This document shows positions 20,001 to 32,736 of a DNA stretch of 64,000 bases, one piece after another (the first letter of the stretch is position 1; the number at the start of each line of letters is the position of its first letter). The translations under genes were made by a program, and so were the position numbers. Below the pieces are notes generated by a model, which was not told where the DNA came from, did not search any database, and saw only the letters and a list, made by a program, of their open reading frames with translations. The DNA is from Stratiolaelaps scimitus (lineage: Eukaryota; Arthropoda; Arachnida; Mesostigmata; Laelapidae), in assembly GCA_019614645.1 (NCBI GenBank), contig JABWDB010000006.1, positions 6,882,001 through 6,946,000 of the forward strand. Direction: 5' to 3'.

Positions 20001-20845
20001 ATTAGCGTAAGCGGCTTGACGTACAGATGCCCGCGTGAATCAAATGTAGCTTTTGAGTCCTTTTTTAGTCTCTCGATGCGTCTCACCTTATAATCTACCC
20101 GGATCCTATTTCCGGGACGAGTTAGTTGAGATGATTTCCCTGGAAGGATATTCCGTGGCAAGGACTTCCGCAGGTGGAATCCTGCGGTGTGAGCAGGAAT
20201 ATCATGTGATGTCGATTCGCTCTTTGTAACATCTGTGTGCCAAAACGTTGAAATAAGACATTTCCTTAATTCGAAAAGATAGCGGAGAAGGCAATTCTAG
20301 CTGTAGCTTGAATCCGGCTATTCATCATCTCCTCTCACACTGCAGCTGTTTTTCGAACACCTATATATATATATATATATATGAACTGCCGCAGGTGGAA
20401 ATAATCATGCTATTTCGTTTAGGTATTAGCAAGCGCGTATTCTCTCGGCGACAAAATACGCTGTATATTCACATAACCACAGTTTCAGGTCGGGCGTTAA
20501 GCACCACTTGGTAGGCACCTCATTATATTCGTAGGACATAAGCGACGATCGCATATACATTTCTATGCATAACGTTTATTGTTCGTAGAACGTGTGTGTC
20601 GTATTGCCATATACAACTCGGTTGCCATATTCGAAACGTCTGACGTATTGGACCGCTTCGCCAGCTCAGTTAAGGATTAGCTTCATACCTTTCTAGCATG
20701 TGCAAATTATTTCAATAGACAAGTCCATTGCTCTCTCTCTCTCTCTCTGAGCTCTGTTCTGTTAGCATTACCTGCAAGTAATAGAGTGCCCGATTTGACT
20801 ACCGAATTCAACAAAAATTAATAATAGTCCGCATAATCCATTATA
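17081..20845. other. No recognisable gene
   Basis: Several short ORFs (for example 17527-17856, 18619-18852 and 18822-19217) overlap in different frames and carry no motif I recognise. A (TA)n run lies at 20362-20382 and a (CT)n run at 20733-20749. Confidence 0.4.
20733..20749. repeat. (CT)n microsatellite
   Basis: CTCTCTCTCTCTCTCT run. Confidence 0.85.
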
Positions 20846-21037
20846 CAGTGGTGTGCATAAATTTAACGCACCCCTATATTTCAACAAATCGTTACAAAGA
20901 ATTCACATTTGAAGCATTTATTCTGAATCAGATTAATGCACGTGTCAAATAACATACACACCACAAAGGACAACGCATATGACGTCGCTTGCAACCTGCT
21001 ACAGTAAAATGTGTCATATTTCGGCTGTGCAAAATGG
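20846..21037 (+). repeat. Tc3-like left TIR
   Basis: Inverted relative to 22232-22423. Both share CAGTGGTGTGCATAAA, AACGCACCCCTATATTTC and ATGACGTCGC words. Confidence 0.9.
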
Positions 21038-21098
21038 GTAACGCATCGTCATTTATCGAGTGCTCTCGCTGAATTAATTCTCGTTTTTTTTGTGCTTA

Positions 21099-22155
21099 TC
21101 AGTACCGTGTGGCCCCGCCGTTGCTAATTATAATGTCAAAGACTCGGTTTGGCATACTATCAAAGAGATTTAGCAGGATCTGGTTGCTGACACCTTCCAA
21201 GGCCTCCAACAACGCCTTTTTTAATGCTTCCACGGATGTATACTGTCGATCCAACGCATATATTAGCCGGACAAGAATGTTCCAGAGGTTCTCCATAGGG
21301 TTGAGATCAGGAGAATGCTGGCCACTCTAGGGTTTCAATGTCATGCCGTCCTAACCACGCACGTGTACTAGCGCTGATGTGGATTGAAGTGTTATCTTGT
21401 TGGAAAACAATTGGCAGACGATGAAATCTTCTCCTAAACAGTGGTAGGTCAACATCTGCTTATAGTCCTCGCTATTCATTCGAGATGATATGACAGCGAG
21501 CGGAAGTCTGCCAAGAGAGGTGAAAGCTCCCCAAACCATAACTGTCCCGCCACCGAAGTTGCGCTTCAAGAAGTACCGCGACTCTTTACGAACATCATGC
21601 CAATAACCGTTAAATCCATCTGGCCTGTCCAAAATGAACTTCTTCTCGTCACTGAAGATGATCGTGAACAACACAGTACCTTTTAGCTAAATGTGCACCC
21701 AAAGGATAGTCTTTAAAAAACGTTGCCCCAATACTCACCAATTTCCAGTCTCTGGGCGTATTGTTGCGGGCGAAGTTCAGTCGGGCAGTTACGTGGTGTT
21801 GTTGAAGACGCGGTCTTGTTTTCATTTGCCCCCGTATTATATGCGGATAACTCTTAATTATCCTTAAAACTGTTGATCTATGAATCAGAAGGTTTAACTC
21901 TTGCCTGATTGCTTCACAACTTACGGTCGAATTCGAGGCCAATCGACAAATGTGCATGGCAGTTCGCTGGCTGATCTTTAGTGGACGTCCTTTAGACTAA
22001 TTAGTACCGTACGTCAACGGACTGCGTAAATAATTTCGCACTACGCAACGACTTCTGCCAGTTTCTCTGGCAATTACAGCCTGGGTCCTTCCTGCTCGGT
22101 GTAAAGCAGTAATAACTGCCTTCTCTGCTTCAGTAAGCCTCGAAGCATGTCCCAT
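21099..22155 (-). pseudogene. Tc3-like transposase, frameshifted
   Basis: The minus-strand frame starts MGHASRLTEAEKAVI, with an HTH DNA-binding region including a GRS..VV.NYL recognition helix. It stops early, then resumes as SKGRPLKIS and ASNSTVS. The catalytic core is split over three frames. FSDEKKF (first Asp) and PDGFNGYWHD, typical of Tc3-type proteins, come first, then GGGTVMVWGAF, then FQQDNTSIH (second Asp), then SPDLNPMENLW (Glu). Thirty-four residues separate the second Asp and the Glu, so the triad is DD34E. At least one in-frame stop and three frame breaks are visible, including a 1-nt loss before SPDLNP. The total length of about 350 codons is normal for the family. Confidence 0.9.
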
Positions 22156-22231
22156 GACTACAGTACAGCGTGAATGTTCAACACAAACTGGATTAAATGA
22201 GCGAGAACACTTTATAACTGAGGGTGTGTTA

Positions 22232-22423
22232 TCATTTTACACAACCGAAATATGACACATTTTATTGTAGCAGGCTGCATGCGACGTCATATGCGCTGTT
22301 CTTTGTGGTGTGTATGTTATTTGATACGTACATAAATCTGAGACAGAATAAACGACTCAAATGTGTATTCTTTGTAACGATTTGTGGAAATATAGGGGTG
22401 CGTTAAGTTTATGCACACCACTG
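22232..22423 (-). repeat. Tc3-like right TIR
   Basis: Inverted partner of 20846-21037, ending ...CACACCACTG before the TA duplication. Confidence 0.9.
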
Positions 22424-23606
22424 TAAGGTCGATATAATGGTAATAATAATAGTAATTATCATACTAACCATATAATACGTTTATATTACTGACCTTTATA
22501 AGTTATTATACTAACATGTTTTACTACATAAAAAATCATAAACAACTTTATCATCATCATAACGTCTCGGTTTTTGAAGAAGTGGAGAAGCACCAATGTC
22601 TGCAACAGATAGAGACGTCACATAGGAGACACTTGTTGGCCATTCACGACAACACCGCAGGCGGCGTAGCAACGAATTGTTGTCTACCAATAAGTACACG
22701 TGGGTAGTGTATATATAATATATAGTGGGAAAATAAGAAGAAACCAGTCACAGTCAGTTTTCCCAGAGATGAGTACATGATGCTGGCCCGGTCAAATATC
22801 GATTGTTGCAAATATGTTCGTGCATATTCTACCGCAGAACGTCACATCTGGAGCAGACAGGAACTACGCGAGTGATGCTTATGCGGGCACTCACGCGGGT
22901 GCCGTAACCTCAGCATGCTAAGTGGGGGGTATGCCATGCGACTAATCTAAATAGGAGCCAGATAATGAACTTGCAATGAGCGTGGAATGATTTTGTTAGT
23001 GAGATGCACTAGCTAATTATCCTATGTTGATATGGTGTATTCCTTTCAAATAGATACAAGAGAAACTACGATGTACATATTTATTAGCCGGCTTTCAACG
23101 ACAAGAATCGGTAATAACGCGCATGTTAGCGCAATTTTAATTGTGACATTTTTTTAACAGTATAATTATGCTAGATCCGACTAATCGCGGTCTAGCACGT
23201 ATGGCACGTACGAAATGATCAAAATTGATATGTCATTATTATCCTATATCAACTTTCTGCTCTCCAGAAGCTAGAGTTGATTCCCGCGGTCTCGCTGATG
23301 ATCGGTCACATGAAACAATAATAGATCCCATGATATAACATTGCCACCTAACTTTTCTGGGTCGGATCTGAGAAGATCTCAAAGATCCAAGAAGAAGAGA
23401 CGGACGTAAGAGCTAAAATGACTTATGTCATCCGATCATTCGTAGCCTCTATCAGGTTCGAAGTGCCGATGTCGAAGAGACGGGGGTTTTCCAGTGCGCT
23501 CGACACCCACCCTGTGACACTCGGGTCTAATTCCTACCTGTAGCTGAGTACTTTTTCAAATTGTTTAACTTCTAAGTATCACCTCGCTGACCTGTCCTGT
23601 TTGGAA

Positions 23607-23637
23607 GTGGAAGTGTATATCATCCATACACTTCCAC
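23607..23637. repeat. Perfect 12-bp inverted repeat (hairpin)
   Basis: GTGGAAGTGTAT, a 7-nt spacer, then ATACACTTCCAC. Confidence 0.8.
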
Positions 23638-26600
23638 CCGCAATATACTTAAATTGGTCGTTCAACTTCCGCTCTCCACGGGCAATTGATCTTGTACATA
23701 TATAGATATATCTATAAAATCATGCACGTATATATATATATATACTTTTCACCTTTGTAGTAGTATTCTTTCTGGAATAGATCAGCCCGCGCGAAAACCA
23801 AAAAAAAACAGCAACGAAGGCAATACATAGCTGAGCTTTGTCTGTTCGCGAACTGTTTACCATCTGTATTCGTATAAGCTTACGATGCTGTGTCACCTAT
23901 TCTGGGATATTAGCGTAAGCAAGCGTACACTTGCCACTGTACCTATATGTATATGAAAACACTAGGTATATATATATTCAACTCGATGGAAACACATCGC
24001 CTTTCGTATGAGACACATTTCGCACCACTTGTTTATTTTTTGATCGACATGTAAATCATCACATATACTGTAATTAGTTAGGGATCGTTCACTTCGAATT
24101 GAAGTCAAGCTATGCGTGCACCCAGCGACTAAAAAATGGCCAGATGCTTTCTCCTACCGGAAAGCTACTTTATTCTAAACTGCTGCTAGCGTACCTTTTT
24201 TTTTTAACTGTTAACCAATTATTGCTTTGTTATTAGTAGCTTTGCACGAATTAATTAGTTGCTTCCGGGAGCAACTTTTTATCATTGATTTATTGATTTA
24301 TTGGTAAACAAAGGGCTAACCACTGAGACCATGAAATGTGTGTAGATAACATTTAGGTGGATTTAGGTCCTGTCCTTCGCTGTGCCGAGGGGCAATGCCA
24401 TCGCCTTCCTCGGGACATTGTCGACCTCAGCCCCCCCCATAATCACTAGAAATAATTCCTAGCTACTGTATGTTTGAATAAAACAATGGCATTCGTCCCG
24501 TTTAGGTGGATTAGTATGCATGCCCATGAGCCAGAGGCTCCGGGGGCATCATAATGGTGGAGAAAGAGAGAGTCTTTGTGGACAGTTTTATGGCATAAAC
24601 AAGAGTCTTAATTGCAAAATTGCTGACTACGCCATTTATAAGGAAGAATATGGCAGGGAATAGAAAATTTCTATTACAAGAGAGACTAGTACTTTAAACT
24701 ACATAATTTGGTGCAAAGCTAGCAATGTTGTAACGGCAAACACTAATGAATTAATTGTGCCAATTTTTCTGTCTTGTGTTTTGTTTCACAATTGGTAGTC
24801 TTCCGAGCCCGTTGTAGGTTCGTACATATAAATGATTATAAATACTCTTTTGTATCACGATGCTACTCAGTGAGTAAGATGCAAGTTTGCAGTTAGGTAT
24901 TCCGTATTTGTGTTACCGAGTGCGTGGTGACCTAATGTGTTGGCAGTTTGTTCCGCTATCCGGCCAAGCTGTGACTATTTTCGGCTCATATCCTGCTACC
25001 TGTGAAGTCTCTCGTGAAATGGTAATCACCGGGCCAGTGATCACTATGCGCAGCACCTACGCATTTGTACACGCTCGACATCCTTCGACAGAAATATGAT
25101 GGGAACAGTTCGGCTGTCTGTCAGTTGGCCGGTGAGACCCGAATTAGCAACTCCCCAAAACAGGACCTCATAGAGACGCGAAGCGATCCAGTCCGCAACT
25201 CAATCACCGAATAGGACGAGCGCGTGAAGAGAGGGATAGGCCTCGACGTCATTAGGACATAGGGCGATGCACGAACCGCTATGCATTGTTTCGTGGATTC
25301 CTCATTGCCACCTGCATGGGTGGTTGTTGTCGCAACAGCAGCAGCGGTCATGGTGCTGACTGTCTTGCTCATACACGAGAGGCCGAAGGCCGATTTTTGG
25401 GGGTTTGACAGGACAAGCCGTGGTGGAGGCTGGGGAGAGAGGGGAAGATGGACTCGAGCAAATGGTTGATTGGTCGAGTGTGTGTCCACAAACCGATATC
25501 CATCCTGACGATGTGTCGTACTTTGGCGACTAAGTGTGCGCGAACACGGATACAGACGCGGAGAAATTCAATAATAGACCAGGCTATAGATAAGTATTAA
25601 TTACATTCGAGAATGCGACCTCAAGTTATTTACGAAGACGAAGTTGTTGGCGAGTCCGGACGGAAGCCACATGGGAAAGCCAAATGGGTTAGGTTAGGTT
25701 TGATCAAGAGGTTTCGCTTGAGCATAATTGGAGATGGTGCTGGCCTTACGAAATAATACATATTAGATGTCGCTAATTAATAGAATACTACGGATTTAAA
25801 CGGAAGTATTTACATCCCGCTGTCTCCCGTCTGGCAAATGAGCACAAACGGAAGCGTCTTGTAATTATTAACCATAGTATAAATAGAATCGGTGATTGAA
25901 TGAGACTTATCACATCTGTTAATTTCGTGTATTTATATGTCCGCCTATATCGGTAATTAAATTATTCATAAAAACGTATGCTAGTCGGCTGATTAACTCC
26001 GATGACCATCGTATGTTCACGGGATCATACACATCATACATTGACTCATGCGAATATATAATCTTCTCATTGCGAAGTATTCATATGCCAGCGGACGCTC
26101 TCTGCTACTCAATGGGTGCGAGGCGCGCCTTGCGAGCCAACGGGAAGCTAGCTTCCGGATGGCATTTTATAGACACAGTGTAATAAGGACAAGCGTATAA
26201 AGCATGTAAGTCCTCCGATCATGGATCGTAAACGCAACAACACCCGAAAGCTGGCCGAGATTCGAGAACTTGCGCAACAAAAATTGTAAACACCAACAAC
26301 AGCAGCCGCGACAACAACAGCAACATTGGCTCGTGATCGCATGTTATGAGAAAACGCCATCATACCCGGGTTTGTATAGGATTTCTATTATATAATTTTT
26401 ATGCTGTTCAAATGTGTAACGTTATTCGATTGATTGTAATAAATGTCTCTAATATTAAAATTTTCTTCGCTATATTATTTCAATTTGCACCAACTATTTA
26501 GGGATTTCTAATGTCTGGTGTGATTGTTTCTATTTTACGTAGTAAGCAGTTGTTCTTACTAAAACATAATTCTATTACAATATAATAGAAATATATCGAT

Positions 26601-27962
26601 CATAATGCTGTGAATGCTGTGACAATAATGCTCCATTGTAACACGAAATACGATACCCGCTTCCCTTTTAAATTGAGGTAGACGAATGGTGAATAAAAAT
26701 GTGTCCACGACTGATGTTGCCAAATCAAGCAAAGTAGAGCATTTTTTTAGCCTAAACGATGTGTTTGCTGCTAAATTCAATCTGTTCTAAGAAATTGAGC
26801 CAGCCCTGAACTGCATGCCAGCAATGGGTATCAACAGATCAAATCTCGACCGGTTCTCGACAGGTTATGAAAAATTATGTTTCACAGGTTATCAAAGTTC
26901 TCCACGATACAAAAGAGCTTCAAACGACCTGAAATACTTGACAACAGAATGAAACGTACATGAACTCTGCATTGTAACAAATTTGACAGTAAATATTGTA
27001 ACAACAAGCCATCATTTAATTTAAGCACCACTCATCACTAAACGAAGCGCCTGAAGCCGCCTAACTTGTGGACTGTTTATGATCTTGCGAGCAAACAGGA
27101 TTACTCCTGACAGAGAGGGCAACGCTGATGGCCACTAGTATCCGTGTATCTATTAACAACGAGCTGTTCGAAGGTGATAATATCAGCAGTCTCTAGCTGT
27201 GCTACACATGTATGGTTGGTTCATGGAAGGGTGCTCGTCCCGCGAGCACCAACATCAGTCTTAAGGGCTCTTGATGTGTTTACACCTAGGTAGCTAATAG
27301 GAAGCCACGTTCCTGCCACTGTCGCGGGTGTGGAGTGCACAACGATCAAAGCTGCTGGCGACTGCAATAGACTTTTCAATAACAGTAGACGAAACAGAGG
27401 GGGAACACCTGCTCCTGTTGGAACAAAGAAAACAATCACTATGGCCATACTCGTCGAAGGGAGCCAAGACTAGGGAGACGATCAATGAGTGCCCAGATTT
27501 AGATGTGAACGCCTCACGGAAAATTGCAATTTCCTTCGTTGGGAAAGCATCCCTGATTTGGTGGTACGTTTCTGCAGCTGGAAATGAGATCTGAGTGCAT
27601 TTTATACGTATCTTGGAAACAGTATACAGCAGGTCTATCCCTACCATTATACCATCTCGATGCTTGTCGTCGTGAACATTCATGACATAGTGGTTGTTTG
27701 TTTAAAAGCTGAGAAACTTTCTCTCTCTCTCTTTCTCTATACAAATAGCCTGTGCGTGCCTAGAATATGTCCCTTCTCCTCTAGATTGTGGCTGTTGGCA
27801 TCTTGCTATCGAGAAACTTTGCACGTCCATAAAAATCCCATGGTTAATGAATCGGAGGCGCATCTGTTTGTAATTAGCAATGTTCAGACACAGAGCCACT
27901 ATATAATATTTATATAATGTGATGGCGTATTACAAAGATTACCCATACAGCTGCGGAATGCC

Positions 27963-27992
27963 TTTATTTATTTATTTATTTATTTATTTATT
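27963..27992. repeat. (TTTA)n microsatellite
   Basis: About seven tandem TTTA units. Confidence 0.92.
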
Positions 27993-28894
27993 CGGGAAAG
28001 CAGTCGTCCGTAAACATTTTTGCATGTTCTTAGTGTATTCTTACTTATTCTCTTCCTTACTCGTACCTGGCAAGAATCTTGCTTTTTACATCAATATGCA
28101 AGTGCTAGTATGAAGGCCCTTACGGACGAATGTTGCTGCAGCTAGAAAGGCAGTGACGTGAATTTTCTTTGAACTGAATCTCTCGCTGTACCGGATACGT
28201 ACACAGGTTAGTTTAGGAAAGAGCGTCTCGGCTTACATAAATAAGGCACGAATCCAGGATATAGGTTAGTACGCCTTTTGAGAGGGCTAGATGTGTGTTC
28301 CAGAACAGCGATAGTCGTATCAGTCTGAGTCAATGAGTTTCTAGCAAAGCCGATGATCAGTGAGTGGAACCATTTTCTTTTCTAAAGTGGTCGACTTCTG
28401 TGTTGCCGAACGAGAACAAGCTATACTGATATTTAGTGGCGCATAATGATTGGGTACATTGTATAGCTTTGTATCATACAAAAGGATTGATTTATTGACA
28501 TTTTTGTCAATGCAGCGATATGTAGCGGATGTTAACAATGTAAACAAAAGCAGGACCCGCACATCTTTGAATCGATTTTCGCACTAAAGAGTCCATAATT
28601 CTTGTATCTCCCTCCAAACCAAAAGGTACCTCATTTGACAACACACCCTGAAATATCTCCACTCCCGCCTGACACCATAAATAAAAACAATATACTACCA
28701 CTTTATTTAATTATTCATGTTCTATTTAATCACAGAAGATATATAAATGGTAGTATTATATATCCAACCATAACGAAAAAATAGGAAATCGATCATCGAT
28801 TTCGCTTATTTCGACCTCACGTATACAAAATTCAACAACAACAGCTAGCAGTCCATAGGCGAGCTTATTGGCAATCTTCAATCTACCCTGTCAG

Positions 28895-28970
28895 ATCCGG
28901 CCGGCGATATCGCACGAACACACGGAATTGAGAACCGTTGCCATAGTGGGCATATCAGGTATCGAACGCG
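28895..28970 (+). CDS. Possible exon of an unknown gene
   Basis: A 76-nt open stretch between a good acceptor (TCTACCCTGTCAG) and a strong donor (GTGAGTAAT). Frame 1 reads RPAISHEHTELRTVAIVG and onward. No family is recognised and no partner exon was found, so this may be chance. Confidence 0.13.
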
Positions 28971-29920
28971 GTGAGTAATAACCCAAGGGGAGACGGAACA
29001 CTTCGGGCGGGGGCCTGCTGCTTACGAGAACCAATTCCAACAAGGAATTGGATCTCGAACTGGCGCTCACTTCGAGCGTGTGTAGTCCCCGGCTAGTACA
29101 AATTGACGCGGGAGTGTCACTCCATTAGCTATTCCCCTTTATTTATCCTGCTTTCCTGTGCGTCTATTCCTGAACATGACATTGTAGTGACAATGCGCTA
29201 AAACACGGAGGTAAGATACATACGTACATGCATAGAAACGGATAGCAGTTTCTCTCTGAATTTGTTTGTGTTTTTCTGTGTTCACAGATGCTTCGTACAC
29301 TTCATTCGTTCGGCTACTCATCCGTAGTCAATTACCACTACATCGAGTGCCTTGCATTGAACTCATCACTTGTGAAACAGGCTATTTTGCTCAATTGCTG
29401 TTTCAATGTTAGCACACCGCCAAGGCTGATACAATAGCTTTGTACGCAACGTTGCGCAAACAAACCTTGCATTTTTAAGAGAAGGTCAATGCTTATGTAG
29501 CTCCACAACTTTTTGTATTCGGCGGATGGTGCTACCCTCGCGCCCCGTGAAACCAGAACTTCTCCGCGCAAACAATCCTAATAGCATTTAGGAATTATTA
29601 CGCTAACGAGGTAACTAAAATAGCTCCTCATATCTGACAGGTCTGTACGTTGGCAGGAACGCTCCCCAAACAATTCTAGTTGAGGCGAGCGGTGACGTTA
29701 AGCACAGGATTAAGTTTTCGGTTTTCCGACAATTTAAGCTCGTATCGACACTCGATTTTGCCATTTCCACGATTGGATGGTAAGGACAGCTGGAGGAGAG
29801 TTTGACGTCCGAAATCAAAAGATATTGAATCGTCTGACGAGCATAACAATAAACTATATTTCAATTATATAAATCGTATATGATTTATTCAAACATACAT
29901 TAGTTAGGAATTATTCCCTA

Positions 29921-30016
29921 ATATATATAAATATATATATAAACTATTGTTATATATATATTATATATATATATATATATAAACTATTGTTATATATATT
30001 ATATATATATATATTA
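29921..30016. repeat. TA-rich tandem duplication
   Basis: Two copies of a TATATATAAACTATTGTTATA-type unit, separated and flanked by TA runs. Confidence 0.75.
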
Positions 30017-30359
30017 TGTTGGGAAATCTTTTTATATTTGTACAATAACGTTAGGATATACATTCAAATCATTAAAAAAGTCATCGTTGACCAAAACGTA
30101 TGTAGTCAAGATAAAGTCATGGTTGGTCTTTCTAAATGGTCTTTCTAAAAAAATCTAACTGAATTCTCAAAGGAGTATTGTGCTGGTGGTTCAAAGGACC
30201 AATTTACTTGGAGAATCCTTGAACAAACCACAATACACAGCCACAGAACCCCATTTCTTGACCGAGGGCGTAGGCTCGGTGCCTGAATCAAATAGGGCAA
30301 AGCCTGATTTTGTAAAAACTTGAATGATCAACTTTTATAAATATGCAAATTTATATGTC

Positions 30360-31790
30360 CTTCAAGAGTGCCCAATTCTTAGCGCCGTGCTGGACCTTCC
30401 TCTTCAACGAATGTCTACGCACCAGATTAATACCCACCAACTGGCACGGAGCGTTGCTGCTGATAATCCCAAAAGGGAAAGGCGATCGCAGCATCCCCTC
30501 TTCCTGGCGAGGTGTAGCTAGGAATAGGGTTTTTCTACAAGCTGCTGTCGTCGGTGCTGACAAAGCAGCTGTCTGCCTTCCTGAAAAGCGTAGAAATGAT
30601 ACCCGCCGAGCAGCACGGCTTCAGGAGGGGCCACAACACGGAACGGCCACCACCATTCTGGTGAGGGACATCAGAGGTGCACACATCAAGCCGAAGGAGT
30701 TCATGTTTGCCGTACTCGTGGATTTCAAGTCCGCTTTTGATCTGCCACCAAGACACACAGTCAAGACGCTGCTAGCGGAGGTTGGAGTTCCCCGGAACTA
30801 TCTAGGCGCTTCTCACCGTGATCCTCGGAAGCAAACCAGATCACACTTGACGACGGAGTCGGTGAACAAGCTTCCTTTGCCCAGACTACCCGATTCGCGC
30901 AGGGCGACAACCTAACGCCACTGCTGTCTTCTGAAGGATCTACCCCGTAGGCTTAAAGGGTCTAGAGAACTAGTGAACATCATACTGTACGCGGACGATC
31001 TACTCATCTATGGGCGAAGCCGCTTCCACGTACAGCAAGCCCTCGCCCGCCTCCACCCAGCTACCACAGAACTGGGCCTCAAGGTCAATATCGTCAAAAC
31101 TGAGGCGATGAAATTCAGACGGGGCGATGGGCCTGCTACGGCGGGCACTTCATGATACGCAGGGTCGCCCCTGCCGTACGTCAGCAAGTTCCATTACCTG
31201 GGAATAGCGATCCCGTTCGATGCCAAAAGCTTCTCCGCACACATCAAGGTTTTGAAAAGCGCTAAGGGCTGCTGCTTCAATCAGAAACCCGCACCTGCTC
31301 TCTGTAAGGACCGCTCTCCAGTTGTTCAACCTAAAAATCGCCTCGGTTTCATCTTACGGTGTGGACTTAATCTTGGAGGTTCTGCTTGTGGAGAACCTCG
31401 AAATTCTCAACCGTATCAAGGCAGTGTTACTCAAAAGGGTGCTAGGGCTCCACATCTCTACAAGAAATCGAGTGGCGCACTTGCTCGCAGACTCCCGTCT
31501 GCTCAACGAAGAAATTTATCGTCGATACGATGTAAGGACCACTGAGGCCTAGAAAGAGTGGTGTCGCTCTCCCGAGGCGGGGGGTGGGAAAACAAATTCA
31601 CCGAAGTTGACCAGATCTGTTCAACACAGGTGCAATGAGAAACTCGACCTGGACGCAGGCAAACCGTGCAAATCATCACATCGTGACAAGATTTACGGCG
31701 CGCGGGTTCCATCCTGTTTTGTGTGTGTGGGACGCGGTTTCCATGACCCGAGCGAATCCTGCCGATGCCTCAGTACCTTCTGTATATAGT
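30360..31790 (+). pseudogene. LINE-B: non-LTR retrotransposon fragment (RT to C-terminus)
   Basis: A decayed reverse transcriptase in several plus-strand frames. In order: NWHGALLLIIPKGKGDRS and SWRGVA (fingers); then, after a frameshift, an AEQHGFRRGHNTE block; VDFKSAFD (first catalytic Asp) at about 30718-30744; LYADDLLIYGRS (catalytic YADD) at about 30982-31017; LGLKVNIVKTEAMKF; and a thumb/C-terminal part with NRIKAVLLKRVLGLH. Near the end a C-x2-C-x5-H-x5-C cluster (about 31717-31763) resembles the C-terminal zinc knuckle of L1/R2-type elements. Several frameshifts and stops make it non-functional. It differs from LINE-A throughout. The clade is undetermined and the boundaries are approximate. 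Confidence 0.82.
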
Positions 31791-32424
31791 TTTTATATCT
31801 CATATATTGCATGAATATTATAGACTCTGGTCATATATAATACATATTTACACGCACATACAAAGCTGTGATACTTGTTTTTACCTACCACCTATGGTAA
31901 CATAGAAATATATAAATAACCTCAACCCCCCCCCATAACCTCAATATGTTATATATATTTCTCTAGGATTGCAGTCCTGTCAATAAACCTTATATGAATT
32001 GAAGTTGGATTTCACTGAGTTGCATGCTGAAACATATGAACATTTATGTGCTTACGATTAAGCTACATAGATGAGTCATCGCCCTATACTGTTCCCTAGT
32101 GTATATGTGCCATATTATGAGAATTCCTGCCTTTGGAGGAAATTCCTTGCGATTACGAGATCCCGTTGATATCATTAAGTTAACCCTCATTAATTTCACC
32201 CTCATTAACGTTAATTTAAACCTCATGTCCATAACGTGTTGCTCAGCGAATCACGGAAAACACCCGGCGTGTTCAATTCCCATAGAACAACGTAGCTCCA
32301 ACGAGGGACCGATACGAGAAGGGTTACTAAGTGGGTACAGTAGTATCCGATATAAAGTAGCGTATGAGGCTATGCGTTGATTACTGTAATACCGGACATC
32401 GATTCTGATAGCTATGGTATGTTG
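31791..32424. other. No recognisable gene
   Basis: AT-rich, with a C8 run near 31925. Nothing supportable was seen. Confidence 0.4.
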
Positions 32425-32427
32425 AGC

Positions 32428-32610
32428 CCAATGGTCTGGTGGTGCATTCGTGTCCGCCTTGCAATCGGTGGAGAGACACGTAGGCGTACGGGTTCGATCC
32501 CCACCGTTGTACATTTGCATTTAAGTGGGGTCCGTCTTATGACGCAATGCCGAAATCAGTTGTGCCGTGGACGTTAAATGCTGGCTGTGAGTCAGGCCAG
32601 AAATGTATTT
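32428..32610 (+). repeat. SINE2 full-length copy
   Basis: A tRNA-like head (GGTCTGGTGGTGCATTCGTG as A-box region, GGGTTCGATCCCCACC as B-box at about 32489-32504) is followed by ACATTTGCATTTAA. The conserved body has CCGTCTTATGA, CAATGCCGAAA and CGTGGACGTTAAATG words. The tail is GGCTGTGAGTCAGGCC. At about 183 bp this is the best reference copy of the family in the window. Confidence 0.9.
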
Positions 32611-32708
32611 AGATGTAATAGTTATGATATAAACGCCTATCGGGATATTTTCGTCGCTGGCGGCTTTGCTCCATACCTGATCTGGCAGAGAGATAAGTGA
32701 ACACGACG

Positions 32709-32736
32709 CTTATATATATATATATATATATATATA
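32709..32736. repeat. (TA)n microsatellite
   Basis: TA dinucleotide run. Confidence 0.9.

Larger units (their letters stand above)
20846..22423 (-). mobile_element. Tc3-like DNA transposon with ~190-bp TIRs
   Basis: A 1578-bp Tc1/mariner-superfamily element flanked by TA (20844-20845 and 22424-22425). Terminal inverted repeats begin CAGTGGTGTGCATAAA and remain alignable for about 190 bp (20846-21037 versus 22232-22423), with scattered substitutions. Long TIRs and the transposase type fit the Tc3 group. The enclosed transposase is broken, so this copy is non-autonomous. The substitutions between the TIRs suggest an old insertion. Confidence 0.92.
22426..30340. other. No confident gene; simple repeats and a hairpin
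   Basis: About 7.9 kb with no recognised element. It holds a perfect 12-bp hairpin (23607-23637), a (TTTA)n run (27963-27992), a TA-rich duplication (29921-30016) and scattered short ORFs. A spliced-exon-like segment at 28895-28970 is recorded separately. A short GGTTAGGTTAGGTTT word near 25688 is too short to be telomeric. Confidence 0.4.

Noticed and set aside
25686..25702. GGTTAGGTTAGGTTT, like the arthropod telomere repeat TTAGG
   Set aside because: Fewer than three units and no tandem array.
32428..32510. Functional tRNA gene
   Set aside because: The A- and B-box sequence is the head of SINE2, repeated elsewhere with the same non-tRNA body. No stand-alone tRNA gene was seen in the window.
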